A stretch of 64,000 bases of DNA from Hyphomonadaceae bacterium UKL13-1 (GTDB taxonomy: Bacteria; Pseudomonadota; Alphaproteobacteria; Caulobacterales; Aquidulcibacteraceae). Below are positions 24,701 to 33,976 of the stretch, piece after piece (position 1 is the stretch's first letter; every line of letters begins with the position of its first letter). Below the pieces are notes generated by a model. That model saw only the letters and a program-made list of their open reading frames with translations, ran no database searches and was not told where the DNA came from. The stretch spans positions 310,001 through 374,000 of the forward strand of contig CP012156.1 in NCBI GenBank assembly GCA_001602435.1, in the 5' to 3' direction. Both the position numbers and the translations under genes were made by a program.

Positions 24701-25861
24701 ATGCGCAGACTTCGAACGATCCTGCTGTTGTGTGTGACGCTGGGCGCAGCCATGCCGGTCTATGGCCAAAGCTCCGCCGAGCAGGAGTTGAAGCGCTTGG
24801 AAGCCGAACGTCAACGGCGGGAAGAGCGGGTCGGTACCCTTGTCGATGATGCTAATCGCGTCGCAGGCGATGCAGAAGCTTTGCGGAAAAAACTCGTCGC
24901 GGCTGCGGAAGACCGCGACCGTCTCGAACGCGAAGTGGAGCGTTCCGAAGTGCGCCTGATCCAGATGCGCGCGCAGGAAAAGCAATTAAATACAAAACTC
25001 GCCAGCAATCGCGATGCTTTAGAAGATGTCGTGATTGCCTTGATCGCGATGGAGCGCGACCGCCCACCGGCCCTAGCTGTGCGGCCCAAAAATGCCGCCG
25101 AAGCTGCCCGTGTCGCCATTTTGATGGGCGAAATTGCCCCAATGCTAGATGATCGCGCCAAGCAAGCTGCGGCCGATATTGCCAAGCTTCAGGGTCTTCG
25201 CGAGTCGATCCTGATGCAAAATACCAGCTACCGTGACAGCAACACCCGTTTGATGATCGCGCGTCAGACGATCGGTTCCTTGATCCAAGAACGACGCATG
25301 GTGCAGGCCCGTATCATGCGCGATGCCGACACAGAGCGGGCGCGGATTTCTGAGATTGTGCGGCGCGCCAATGATTTGCGTGACTTGGTGATCCGGCTCG
25401 GCGGCTCGGTCCCGGGACTTGACCCCCAGCAACAACAGGACGGCTCCGACTTCGCGCGCGGTTTTGACCGTGCGATGGGCACAGTGTCCTATCCGGCTAA
25501 TGGCCAAGTTGTCACAGGGTTTGGGGCTGTGTTAGAAAGTGGCGGGCGGTCCGAAGGCATCACCATTCGAACCCGTCGTTCGGCGCAAGTCGTGTCCCCC
25601 TATGATGGCGAAGTAGAGTTTGCGGGCCCCTTCCGTTCGTATGGACGGGTGATGATTTTGAATGTTGGAAACGGCTATCACATTGTTTTAGCTGGCATGG
25701 CGACGATTTATGCCGAGGCTGGCCAAGAAGTTTTAGCAGGCGAACCGATTGGTGAAATGGCGACGGATAGTCGCATTGTGCCCGATCTTTATATGGAAGT
25801 GCGCAAGCAAAGCACACCGCAAAACCCCAATCTGTGGCTTAAGAGGCCAAACGGCACGTAA
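24701..25861 (+). CDS. EnvC-like murein hydrolase activator with degenerate LytM domain
   Basis: A 386-residue exported protein with signal peptide MRRLRTILLLCVTLGAAMPVYG. A long coiled coil (about residues 25-110 and 150-240, rich in Glu, Arg and Lys) is followed by a C-terminal M23/LytM domain. In that domain the metal-binding H-x-x-x-D and H-x-H residues of active peptidases are missing: the regions read TIRTRRSAQVVSPYDGEV and YMEVRKQSTPQNP. It therefore fits EnvC-type activators that switch on amidases at the septum rather than cut peptidoglycan. It sits between rlmH and ctpA, its standard place. The ATG at 24701 begins the signal peptide; a GTG at 24665 would add 12 unsupported residues. 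Confidence 0.9.
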   Translation: MRRLRTILLLCVTLGAAMPVYGQSSAEQELKRLEAERQRREERVGTLVDDANRVAGDAEALRKKLVAAAEDRDRLEREVERSEVRLIQMRAQEKQLNTKLASNRDALEDVVIALIAMERDRPPALAVRPKNAAEAARVAILMGEIAPMLDDRAKQAAADIAKLQGLRESILMQNTSYRDSNTRLMIARQTIGSLIQERRMVQARIMRDADTERARISEIVRRANDLRDLVIRLGGSVPGLDPQQQQDGSDFARGFDRAMGTVSYPANGQVVTGFGAVLESGGRSEGITIRTRRSAQVVSPYDGEVEFAGPFRSYGRVMILNVGNGYHIVLAGMATIYAEAGQEVLAGEPIGEMATDSRIVPDLYMEVRKQSTPQNPNLWLKRPNGT

Positions 25862-26006
25862 GTGCGCCTGTTTACGGTGGTCCGACTGTAGATTAAATCA
25901 CCGCAATCAACTGTGGTAGGTGGTGCTTAACCACTTTGCTTGAACTATATAGACGATACAAGTTTGTTGAAGATCTCATGGCCTTAGCCACTCGGAGTAG
26001 CCGCTT

Positions 26007-27446
26007 ATGACAGATTCCCAAAAGACACAGCGCTGGTGGATTGCGCCAGTCTTGGCCGGGACATTGGGACTGGGTGCCGCTTTGGGCGCTACGGCGGTTG
26101 CGTGGTCGGCTGGTGGGCGCCCGGACAATGCGGCACCTGCGGCAAAGGGTGAGGACACGCTGCGTCAGTTAGAGATTTTCGCCGATGTGATGGCGCGCGT
26201 GCGCACCGATTATGTTGTGCCGACTAAGGACGATAAATTGGTGGCTGCCGCCATTGATGGCATGCTGCAATCCCTTGACCCGCATTCTAGCTTTCTTGAC
26301 GCTGAAGCCTTCAACAATATGCAGGTCTCCACCAAGGGTGAATATGGCGGTATCGGCATTGAAGTGACCAGCGAAGACGGCGCGGTGAAAGTGATCTCGC
26401 CGATGGATGATAGCCCGGCTGTCCGCGCAGGCATCAAGGCTGGCGATAAGCTGATAGCGGTGGATGGCGCGTCAATCCTTGGCTTGCCACTCGATGAAGC
26501 CGTAAAGAAAATGCGCGGCCCCGTTGGAACCTCGATTGACGTCACGGTTGCGCGCGAGGGCCAAGAGCCTTTTGTTGCCAAAGTGATGCGCGAGACCATC
26601 GTGCTGAAGCCTGTGACCAGCAAGATTCAAGGCGATTACGGCTATATCCGTATCTCCACCTTTGTGAATGAGCGCACTTCGGAAGGGCTCAACAAAGCAA
26701 TTGACGACATTCAGCGCCAATTGGGTGGCCGCCTAAAGGGTATTGTGCTCGACATGCGCAATAATGGCGGTGGTCTTTTGGATCAAGCGATTGAAGTGAC
26801 GGATGTCTTTATGGATCGCGGCGAAGTCGTCTCCACCCGTGGTCGCCGCGCTGACGATATCCAGCGCTATTATGGCACGCCGGGTGAGCGTTTGGCCGGT
26901 GTGCCGATGGTGGTCTTGATCAATGAAGGCACGGCTTCTGCATCTGAAATTGTTGCCGGTGCGTTGCAGGATCGCGGTCGTGCGACGATTGTTGGGACCG
27001 CGTCCTTCGGCAAGGGCTCTGTCCAGACGGTCATTCCATTGCGCAATGGTCGGGATGGTGCGTTGCGTCTGACGACGTCCAAATATTACACCCCAGCGGG
27101 TCGCTCGATCCAAGGTGCGGGCATTGAACCCGATATTGAGATCAGCGCCGTACGCATCACCGAAGAGCAATTGAAAGAGCGTAAGGCGCTGTTCCAAGGT
27201 GAGGAAGATCTTCCTCATGCGCTCGACAATGAAAGTGGCGTCAAGCGCAAGCCCCCGCACATGCCTGCGGAAATGCCACCTGTCGGCTGGAAGGAAACTG
27301 AGGATTATCAGTTGAAGCGCGCCTATGAATTGCTGACCGCTGGCCTGCCAAAGCGCACCCCTGCAATCACGACGCGCCGCGCGGAAAACAAGCCCGCTGA
27401 CGGTTCGCGTTCGCCCGTGTCCGGGGCTCCTGTCACGCCAAACTAA
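26007..27446 (+). CDS. ctpA: Carboxy-terminal processing peptidase, S41 family
   Basis: A 479-residue periplasmic serine protease that trims C-terminal tails of envelope proteins. One N-terminal membrane segment (about residues 12-33) is followed by a helical region, then a PDZ domain from about 95 containing GGIGIEVTSEDGAVKVISP and the substrate loop. The S41 core carries the catalytic Ser in NEGTASASEIVAGAL and the Lys in FGKGSVQTVIPL; the KYYTPAGRSIQGAGIEPD segment that follows is diagnostic. The 145-base gap after envC may hold its own promoter. It is followed after 13 bases by a metallopeptidase gene. Partners of this enzyme often include LytM-type proteins such as its neighbour. Confidence 0.95.
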   Translation: MTDSQKTQRWWIAPVLAGTLGLGAALGATAVAWSAGGRPDNAAPAAKGEDTLRQLEIFADVMARVRTDYVVPTKDDKLVAAAIDGMLQSLDPHSSFLDAEAFNNMQVSTKGEYGGIGIEVTSEDGAVKVISPMDDSPAVRAGIKAGDKLIAVDGASILGLPLDEAVKKMRGPVGTSIDVTVAREGQEPFVAKVMRETIVLKPVTSKIQGDYGYIRISTFVNERTSEGLNKAIDDIQRQLGGRLKGIVLDMRNNGGGLLDQAIEVTDVFMDRGEVVSTRGRRADDIQRYYGTPGERLAGVPMVVLINEGTASASEIVAGALQDRGRATIVGTASFGKGSVQTVIPLRNGRDGALRLTTSKYYTPAGRSIQGAGIEPDIEISAVRITEEQLKERKALFQGEEDLPHALDNESGVKRKPPHMPAEMPPVGWKETEDYQLKRAYELLTAGLPKRTPAITTRRAENKPADGSRSPVSGAPVTPN

Positions 27447-27459
27447 GGGCGGCAGAGGC

Positions 27460-28170
27460 ATGGTGGCAAAGCTAGCCCAATTAAGCCTGCCATCTGGGCG
27501 CAGTGTTGAAGCCTGCTTTACCGGCCGTCGTGGTGCCAAGCGCTTGACGATGCGCGTCGACCCAATCAAGCGGCGCTTGGTGGTGAGTGGCCCGTTGCGC
27601 GTCTCCCAAAAGCAGGCCTTGGGCTTTGTGCAAGAGAATGCTGCTTGGATCGAGGCGCGCTTGGATGCGCTGCCCGCACCAGCGCCCTTTGTTGAAGGGG
27701 GTGAGATTCTGTTTCGCGGTCGTCCCACCCAATTGGTGCGCGTGGCCGGACGTGGGGCACCGGTTTTTCAAGATGGGGTTGAACCGCGTTTGGTGATTGC
27801 CGCCACACCCGCCCGCTTTAGTGCGCGGGTCGCCGTGGCCCTCAAAGCTTTTGCGCAATCGGATGCCGTGAATTATGCGGACGTTTTTGCCCCACGCCTT
27901 GGCAAGGAAGCGACCTCCATTGCGCTGCGCGACACGCGGTCCCGCTGGGGGTCGTGTACCTCGCGCGGCGATATCATGCTGTCATGGCGTTTGATTGGTG
28001 CCCCGCCAAAAGTGTTCGAATATGTCGTCGCCCATGAGATGGCGCATTTGCTGGAACTCAATCACTCGCCCGCCTTCTGGGCCCATGTGACGCGCCTCAT
28101 GCCCGACTGGAAGCCAGCCCGTGCTTGGCTCAAAAGCCAAGGCGGCCAGCTTCAAGCGCTCGGCGCCTAA
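27460..28170 (+). CDS. YgjP-type M48-like metallopeptidase (DUF45)
   Basis: A 236-residue protein of the YgjP/WLM zincin-like family. The zinc-binding HEMAHLLELNHSPAFW stretch holds the HExxH-type motif (HEMAH) and third ligand region. The preceding RDTRSRWGSCTSRGDIMLSWR is diagnostic for DUF45. No signal peptide, so cytoplasmic. It follows ctpA by 13 bases and is probably in the same transcript. The function is a putative peptidase; its substrate is unknown. Confidence 0.92.
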   Translation: MVAKLAQLSLPSGRSVEACFTGRRGAKRLTMRVDPIKRRLVVSGPLRVSQKQALGFVQENAAWIEARLDALPAPAPFVEGGEILFRGRPTQLVRVAGRGAPVFQDGVEPRLVIAATPARFSARVAVALKAFAQSDAVNYADVFAPRLGKEATSIALRDTRSRWGSCTSRGDIMLSWRLIGAPPKVFEYVVAHEMAHLLELNHSPAFWAHVTRLMPDWKPARAWLKSQGGQLQALGA

Positions 28171-28186
28171 TTGAAACTTTGCGCAC

Positions 28187-30721
28187 CTAGCCGAATTCGG
28201 CTGCTGCCGAGAGCACTCGGTAGGGCGGACGGCCAAGGGCGGCAAAGCCAATCGCCACGCCAGCCAGCGCGAAGACCGTAACCGCGCCGCCGACAATGGA
28301 ACCAACCAAGCCTAGATTCAGTAACCAGTCGGCCTCCAACACCTGGATGACGATTACATAGGCGGCACCTAGGCCAAGGCCTGCACCAATCAGCGCCGCA
28401 ATCAAGCCCGCACAGGCCTGTTCAATCGCCATCGCGCCGACAATGCGAGCCCGACTGGCCCCAAGGCTTTTCAGGATCGCCGCTTCATAGAGCCGCCTGC
28501 GACTGCCCGCCGCCAAGGCCCCGGCGACAGCAGCGCCACCTGCGGCCAGAGCGACAGCGGCAATCGCCTGAATGGCGATGGCGAGGCTTTCAAACAAATC
28601 GCCCGCCGCGGCCAAAGCATCGCGCACGCGCACAATGCCGACGGCGGGAAAATCCTTGGCCATCGCCTTGGTCATTTGCGCCTCTTCGTCTGGTGATAGA
28701 CGCGCTATGGCGAAGTGGCGGAATTGTGCGCCTTCAAAGGCACCGGGTGCGAAGACGACAGCGAAGTTCGCGCCAAAGCCACCCCAATCGACTTTGCGCA
28801 GGTTTTCAACTTTGGCCTCAATCTCGCGTCCCGAGACCAAGATGCCAATCGTATCACCAACTTTGGCCCCAATGCCTTCGGCGGCTTCGGACTCAAGGCT
28901 GACTTTGGCCTCAAACGGATCATTATAGTCCACGGGCCACCACGTGCCTGCCGTCAACTTCGCGCCTTCCGGCTGCTTGGCCTGCCAGGTGGAGCCGATT
29001 TCCTGTTCAACAAACCAGCGCTCGGACGGCTTGACCTTCTCGACATCGATCTCTTGACCATTGAGCGAGATGACCCGGACCGTCATGACCGGGGTGCGCG
29101 CGTAATCCTCTGGTTTCAGACGGGGAACGGTCGCTTTGACCAAGGCGTCGAACTCAAGCGCCTTCAGATCGGGGATCTCGGTATAGGCCACGCTGGGGGC
29201 CTTGGCGGGGGCGGTATCGCGCACTTGCGCGACCAAATTGGACTGGATTTGCCCGAGCGCTACCAGAAGGGCGAGGCCTAGACCCAAAGCAGGTGCCGCA
29301 GCGGGGGCAAGCGAACCAGGACCGCCGAGAGCTGCAAGCCCCAATCCCCAAGCCCCACCAGGTCGAGGGGCGCGATGGGCGATAACTTGTGCAGCTTTTC
29401 CTAAGCCATAGAAAGCCAGCCAGCCAAGACCTGCGCCAATCGCCAATAGGATTGCCATCACGGGATCGGGGCTCGTCAGCGCGAACAAGCTTGCGAGCGC
29501 CACAAGGCCAATCATGGCCGCGATACGCTCCACCATGGGCGTCGGGCTATCGCCACCGCCACCGCGCAGCAAATGGGAAGGCGGTGTCGCGCGTGCGGCA
29601 CCCAAGGGGGGCGCGGCAAAAGCAAAGGCGCACAAAAGCCCAATGCCGGCCGCAGAGGCCAAAGGCTTTGGAAACAAGGTCAGCTCAATCGGGATGGGCA
29701 GGGCACTGCCATAAGCCCAAGACGTCAAGAAGGGCGCGGCCCCGCCGATCACGACACCCAAGAGGGCACCCAAAAGTGCCAAGCACAAAATCTGTAGGCC
29801 ATAGGCCAGACGCACATCTCCGCCTGATGCACCCATCGCCTTTAGAATGGCGATCGAGCCGCGCCGGGTTTGTAAATGCCCGCGTACGGCACCAGCTACG
29901 CCTAAGCCCCCGGCCAAAAGGGCGGCAAAGCCAACGCACGACAGAAAGAGTTCAACCCGGTCGAGTGCGCGATCAAACCCTTCCGCCGAGCGAGACTTAT
30001 CCCGCAAGGAAGCTTTATCAGCCGGAAAAGCCTTGTCGAAGGCGGCCTTGGTGGCGGGCGCCGCACCTGCATCTTTCAGCTTCACCCGAAGTGCCGAGGA
30101 AAAAAGGGCGCCGGGTTGGGCGAGATTGAGGGGCTTAAGCGCCGCCGTGGACACCATCAGTCGCGGCGAAAAGGCGAAGCCGCGACCGAGCGCATCTGGT
30201 TCTTTCAACAAGACCGCGCGGATTTGTACCTTGCCATAAGGAAGCGCGATCTCATCGCCCACTTTCAGCTTGAACGCATCCAGCAAGGCCTGTTCGGCGA
30301 CGGCACCCCAGACACCATTTTTTTCAGCCAACAGGCCCTGCAAAGGCTGTTGTGGGGCTAGGGTGACACTTCCCTCAAGCGGGTGAACTCGGTCGACCGC
30401 GCGCAATTGGATCAAGCGCCGTACCTCGCCCGAGGTCCCCATCGTATTGCTATCAATGGCCAACGACGTGGTACCGCGCTGGTTGAAGAAGGTGAGTTGT
30501 TCTGGGCTTGGCGTGCGCTGCCGCAAGTTTAGGACAAAGTCGCCGCCTAAAATGCGCCGTTGCTCAGCATCCAAGCCGGATCGAAAGGCTTGGGCCATAC
30601 TGCCCGCTGCGGCAATCGCGGCGACGCCAATGGCCAGACAGACGAGAAACAGGCGGAACCCTTTGATCCCGCTGCGCAGCTCTGCCACCGCAATGTTGAA
30701 CGCGTAAGACCAGCGCGTCAC
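28187..30721 (-). CDS. ABC transporter permease, YbbP/FtsX family
   Basis: An 844-residue permease. One N-terminal membrane helix (LFLVCLAIGVAAIAAAGSM) precedes a large periplasmic domain, then a central membrane block and a second FtsX-type domain. The C-terminal MacB/FtsX-like segment contains KSLGASRARIVGAMAIEQ, the cytoplasmic coupling motif also seen once earlier (LKAMGASGGDVRLAYG). The two-domain layout with ten or so helices is that of E. coli YbbP. The start is a GTG overlapping the ATPase stop as GTGA (30718-30721). With the ATPase and the divergent TesA-like esterase, this is the conserved ybbA-ybbP-tesA cluster. Substrate unknown. Confidence 0.93.
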   Translation of the reverse strand: MTRWSYAFNIAVAELRSGIKGFRLFLVCLAIGVAAIAAAGSMAQAFRSGLDAEQRRILGGDFVLNLRQRTPSPEQLTFFNQRGTTSLAIDSNTMGTSGEVRRLIQLRAVDRVHPLEGSVTLAPQQPLQGLLAEKNGVWGAVAEQALLDAFKLKVGDEIALPYGKVQIRAVLLKEPDALGRGFAFSPRLMVSTAALKPLNLAQPGALFSSALRVKLKDAGAAPATKAAFDKAFPADKASLRDKSRSAEGFDRALDRVELFLSCVGFAALLAGGLGVAGAVRGHLQTRRGSIAILKAMGASGGDVRLAYGLQILCLALLGALLGVVIGGAAPFLTSWAYGSALPIPIELTLFPKPLASAAGIGLLCAFAFAAPPLGAARATPPSHLLRGGGGDSPTPMVERIAAMIGLVALASLFALTSPDPVMAILLAIGAGLGWLAFYGLGKAAQVIAHRAPRPGGAWGLGLAALGGPGSLAPAAAPALGLGLALLVALGQIQSNLVAQVRDTAPAKAPSVAYTEIPDLKALEFDALVKATVPRLKPEDYARTPVMTVRVISLNGQEIDVEKVKPSERWFVEQEIGSTWQAKQPEGAKLTAGTWWPVDYNDPFEAKVSLESEAAEGIGAKVGDTIGILVSGREIEAKVENLRKVDWGGFGANFAVVFAPGAFEGAQFRHFAIARLSPDEEAQMTKAMAKDFPAVGIVRVRDALAAAGDLFESLAIAIQAIAAVALAAGGAAVAGALAAGSRRRLYEAAILKSLGASRARIVGAMAIEQACAGLIAALIGAGLGLGAAYVIVIQVLEADWLLNLGLVGSIVGGAVTVFALAGVAIGFAALGRPPYRVLSAAAEFG

Positions 30722-31404
30722 GAAGCGACCTTCCCATCTTCAAGGCGCACAATCCGGTCGCAGGCAGCAGCGAGGCTGGCTTCATGCGTAACAAGTACCA
30801 AAGCCGCACCTTGGCTGCGCGCGGCATCAAATAACAGGTCGCGAACCGATTGCCCGGCAGCTTGGTCGAGATTGCCGGTCGGCTCATCTGCAAAGATCAA
30901 TTTGGGTTGGATCACGGTGGCACGCGCCACGGCGACGCGCTGTTGTTCGCCACCCGACAACTGGCTTGGATAATGTTTGAGCCGATGGCTGAGGCCCACT
31001 TTCTCCAGCGCGGCAGCGGCCGCGTCGCGCGCCGCCTTGCCGGTTGAAATGTCGGCGGTCTCCAGCGCGGTCGCGACATTCTCCAGCGCCGTCATATTGG
31101 GCAGGAGGTGGAAGGCTTGAAATACAATGCCAATGCGTCCGCGCCGCACGGCGGCCAATTGGTCTTCATTCAGACCAACAAGCTCAGTGCCCAACAGCTT
31201 GACCGAGCCACCACTGGCAGGCTCCAGCCCGGTTGAGACCGCCAACAGGCTGGACTTGCCAGAGCCTGATCGGCCAGTGATCGCCACAATCTCGCCAGCC
31301 CTTATCTCGCCATCGATCCCTTTGAGGATATGGACGGGGCCATCCGCGCCGGGCAGCGACAGGGTTACGTTGTGAAGCGAGAGGACAATATCATTTTGGG
31401 TCAT
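30718..31404 (-). CDS. ABC transporter ATP-binding protein, YbbA-like
   Basis: A 228-residue ATPase of the MacB/LolD class. Walker A is GRSGSGKSS, Q-loop VFQAFHLLPNMTALEN, signature LSGGEQQRVAVARA and Walker B LIFADEPTGNLD, followed by the H-loop VTHE. The start at 31404 (MTQNDIVLSLHNV) gives the usual N-terminus; the frame runs on upstream to 31557 but that part covers the divergent esterase gene. It pairs with the downstream permease through a 4-base overlap. Confidence 0.95.
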   Translation of the reverse strand: MTQNDIVLSLHNVTLSLPGADGPVHILKGIDGEIRAGEIVAITGRSGSGKSSLLAVSTGLEPASGGSVKLLGTELVGLNEDQLAAVRRGRIGIVFQAFHLLPNMTALENVATALETADISTGKAARDAAAAALEKVGLSHRLKHYPSQLSGGEQQRVAVARATVIQPKLIFADEPTGNLDQAAGQSVRDLLFDAARSQGAALVLVTHEASLAAACDRIVRLEDGKVAS

Positions 31405-31464
31405 AGACTGCACATAATCTAGAAAGGGGCTGTCGCAATGGGTGCGAAGGCTTAAATAAGCGTC

Positions 31465-32145
31465 ATGTTGCACTTGCCACCGTTTTTCACCACCCGTCGA
31501 GCTTTTGTGACCCTCAGCGCTGCAATGGTGCTGACGGGCAAGGAGGCTGCCGCTCAAGCCGGCAAAGCGGCGCGACCAAAGCCCTTTACCATTGTCGCTT
31601 TTGGCGATTCCTTGACGGCAGGGCTGGGCGTGAAGCGCAGCGAAGCCTTTCCGGCCCGTCTTGAGGCGCGTTTAAAGACCGCGGGCTATGAATTGCGTAT
31701 CGCCAATGCCGGCCTGTCGGGCGACACGACGGCAGGGGCTCTCGCGCGGTTTGATTTCGCCGTGCCGCGCGGGACGGACGCCGTGCTCTTGGCGATTGGG
31801 GCCAATGACATGCTGCAAGGGCGCAGCCCGGAAGACGCCAAGAAGAATATTGATGCAATGATCGCGCGGGCAAAGGCACGCGGCTTGAAAGTCGCGCTAC
31901 TCGGCATGCGGGCACCCAGCAATTGGGGCGCGGATTATCGGGCGCGGTTTGACGCCATTTACCCAAGTCTTGCCCGCAAACATAATATCCCGCTCGACCC
32001 CTTTGTGTTGGAAGGCGTGGCCCTTAACCCGACGCTCAACCAAGCCGATGGCATCCATCCAAACCCTGTGGGGGCCGACCGGATTGCTGCCCGCCTTGTG
32101 CCCTTTGTGGCAAAATCATTTGGTCTAAAGCCCAAGCGCCCCTAA
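31465..32145 (+). CDS. GDSL-type arylesterase / multifunctional thioesterase-lysophospholipase, TesA-like
   Basis: A 226-residue SGNH hydrolase with an N-terminal signal (FFTTRRAFVTLSAAMVL, twin Arg, hydrophobic). The four SGNH blocks are visible: block I VAFGDSLTAGLGV with the nucleophile Ser, block II Gly in LSGDTTAG, block III GANDML with Asn, and block V DGIHPNPVGADR with Asp and His. It acts on acyl esters or thioesters in the periplasm. Its place divergent to ybbA-ybbP, with 60 bases between the starts, matches the E. coli tesA arrangement. Confidence 0.94.
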   Translation: MLHLPPFFTTRRAFVTLSAAMVLTGKEAAAQAGKAARPKPFTIVAFGDSLTAGLGVKRSEAFPARLEARLKTAGYELRIANAGLSGDTTAGALARFDFAVPRGTDAVLLAIGANDMLQGRSPEDAKKNIDAMIARAKARGLKVALLGMRAPSNWGADYRARFDAIYPSLARKHNIPLDPFVLEGVALNPTLNQADGIHPNPVGADRIAARLVPFVAKSFGLKPKRP

Positions 32146-32176
32146 ACCCTGCTCGCCGCTACAAGGAACTCACGCC

Positions 32177-33217
32177 ATGATCATGAAACCTCTCGGCCGC
32201 ACTGGCCTGTCCGTCCCGCTGATTTGCCTCGGCACCATGACCTATGGCGAGCAAAATACCGAAGCCGAAGGCCATGCCCAAATGGACTATGCTTTTGAGC
32301 GCGGTATCAATTTCTTTGACACGGCAGAGCTTTACGCCATTCCCCCGCGCCCCGAGACCAGTGGCGCGACTGAGCGGATCATTGGTACCTGGATGAAGGC
32401 ACGCGGCACCCGCGATAAGATTTTTTTGGCTTCGAAAGTGGCTGGCCGCTCGCCGATGAATTGGTTCCGCGACTCGGGCGAAGGCTCCCGCGTCAATAAG
32501 GCCAACATCGATGAAGCGATTGAGAAGAGCCTGAAGCGCCTGCAGACCGACTATCTCGACCTCTATCAGATCCATTGGCCCGACCGCCGCGTGAACATGT
32601 TCGGCGGCTGGAGCTATCGCGATTACAAGGATGACTATACCGCCTTTGAAGAGGTGTTGGCCGCTCTAGACCCTTGGGTCCAGAAGGGCGCGATCCGCCA
32701 TATCGGCGTCTCGAACGAGACCGCTTGGGGCGTGATGCGCTTTGTCGAAGAGGCCGAGCGCAATGGTCTCCCGCGCATCGCAACCATCCAGAACGCCTAT
32801 AATCTCGTTAATCGCACGTTTGAAACCGGCCTTGCCGAAGTTTCCATGCGCGAAAATGTTGGCCTACTGGCTTATTCGCCTTTGGCGCAGGGCTATTTGA
32901 CTGGCAAATATCTGGGCGGCGCGCGTCCGCCCGGTGCCCGCACGACCTTGTTTGAGCGCGGTCAGCGTTATCAGGGGCCGGGGGCAGAGCCTGCGATTAA
33001 GTCCTATATGGAATTGGCTGCCGCCCATGACATGACACCGGTGCAATTGGCGCTGAAGTTCTGCGCGACACGGGAATTCATGACGTCGGTCATTATCGGG
33101 GCGACGACGATGGACCAATTGAGCCATGCGATTGATGCGTTCGACAAGCCTTGGACGCCAGAGCTTGAGGCCGCTGTCGAGACCCTGCACTCGACCATCC
33201 CCAATCCCTGCCCCTAA
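32177..33217 (+). CDS. NADP(H)-dependent aldo/keto reductase, Tas-like
   Basis: A 346-residue TIM-barrel reductase. The catalytic tetrad is visible: Asp and Tyr in FFDTAELYAIPP, Lys in LASKVAGRSP and His in LYQIHWPDRR. A C-terminal CATREFMTSVIIGATTMDQL segment binds the cofactor phosphate. The insertion NWFRDSGEGSRV after the Lys and the YAIPPRPETSG loop are specific to Tas-type enzymes. The physiological carbonyl substrate is unknown. It follows the esterase by 31 bases and precedes thpR by 14, so these three may be one operon. Confidence 0.94.
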   Translation: MIMKPLGRTGLSVPLICLGTMTYGEQNTEAEGHAQMDYAFERGINFFDTAELYAIPPRPETSGATERIIGTWMKARGTRDKIFLASKVAGRSPMNWFRDSGEGSRVNKANIDEAIEKSLKRLQTDYLDLYQIHWPDRRVNMFGGWSYRDYKDDYTAFEEVLAALDPWVQKGAIRHIGVSNETAWGVMRFVEEAERNGLPRIATIQNAYNLVNRTFETGLAEVSMRENVGLLAYSPLAQGYLTGKYLGGARPPGARTTLFERGQRYQGPGAEPAIKSYMELAAAHDMTPVQLALKFCATREFMTSVIIGATTMDQLSHAIDAFDKPWTPELEAAVETLHSTIPNPCP

Positions 33218-33231
33218 GATCAGCTAATTCC

Positions 33232-33774
33232 ATGCTGCGCCTCTTTGTTGCCTTGCCCTTGCCCGACGCGATTGCTGACGCCGTGCAGAAAACCCAAAGC
33301 GGGCTGGAGCGGGCCTCATGGAGCAAGCGGGATAATTTGCATATCACCTTGCGCTTTGTTGGCGAGGTAGATGAAGCCCAAGCCACCGACTTAGATTTGG
33401 CTTTGGCCGATATCCGCGTCGCACCCTTTGAATTGGCACTGCAGGGCTCTGGCTTCTTCGGCAATTCAAAGCCCCATGCGGCTTGGATGGGAGTCGGCCC
33501 AAATGAGGCGTTGAACCACTTGCAACGGGCGTGTGAACGGGCTTGTCGACAAGTGGGTCTAGACCCCGATACCCGCGCTTACACCCCCCATGTCACCACG
33601 TGCTATCTGCAAGATGGCCATAGTTTGGAGGCGGTCGTTGCCTATCAAGCCCGCCATAATTTGTTCAAAGCAGGGCCATGGACGGCTGACCGCTTTTACT
33701 TGTACGCCAGCCACATCACGAAAAAGGGCTCAAACCTTTATGGGGTTGAGGCGGAATATCCGTTGATTGGCTAG
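33232..33774 (+). CDS. thpR: RNA 2',3'-cyclic phosphodiesterase
   Basis: A 180-residue 2H phosphoesterase that opens 2',3'-cyclic phosphate ends of RNA to 2'-phosphate. Both H-x-T motifs are present: HITLRF at about residue 39 and HVTTCYL at about 122. The N-terminal RLFVALPLPDAIADA segment is typical. The stop TAG at 33772-33774 is formed at the edge of the first 52-bp tandem repeat. Confidence 0.93.
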   Translation: MLRLFVALPLPDAIADAVQKTQSGLERASWSKRDNLHITLRFVGEVDEAQATDLDLALADIRVAPFELALQGSGFFGNSKPHAAWMGVGPNEALNHLQRACERACRQVGLDPDTRAYTPHVTTCYLQDGHSLEAVVAYQARHNLFKAGPWTADRFYLYASHITKKGSNLYGVEAEYPLIG

Positions 33775-33976
33775 AGCAGGATTCGTTTCGATAGAAACGA
33801 TGGAGCCTGCGACCTCTAAAAACGAGAGCAGGATTCGTTTCGATAGAAACGATGGAGCCTGCGACCTCTAAAAACGAGAGCAGGATTCGTTTCGATAGAA
33901 ACGATGGAGCCTGCGACCTCTAAAAACGAGAGCAGGATTCGTTTCGATAGAAACGATGGAGCCTGCGACCTCTAAA
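33773..33976. repeat. Four tandem copies of a 52-bp palindromic repeat
   Basis: Copies start at 33773, 33825, 33877 and 33929. The first three are identical; the fourth matches for 48 bases and runs into the end of uxaA. Each copy contains an inner inverted repeat, CGTTTC-GATA-GAAACG, and an outer one, GCAGG with CCTGC, with AGAG/CTCT beyond. A single-stranded copy could fold into a hairpin with an internal loop. The array exactly fills the space between two convergent genes and contributes the stop codon of each. It could be a multiplied bidirectional terminator or a variable-number repeat. There are no unique spacers, so it is not a CRISPR. Confidence 0.97.

Noticed and set aside
33773..33976. 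CRISPR array
   Set aside because: Repeats are directly adjacent with no unique spacers, and no cas genes are near.
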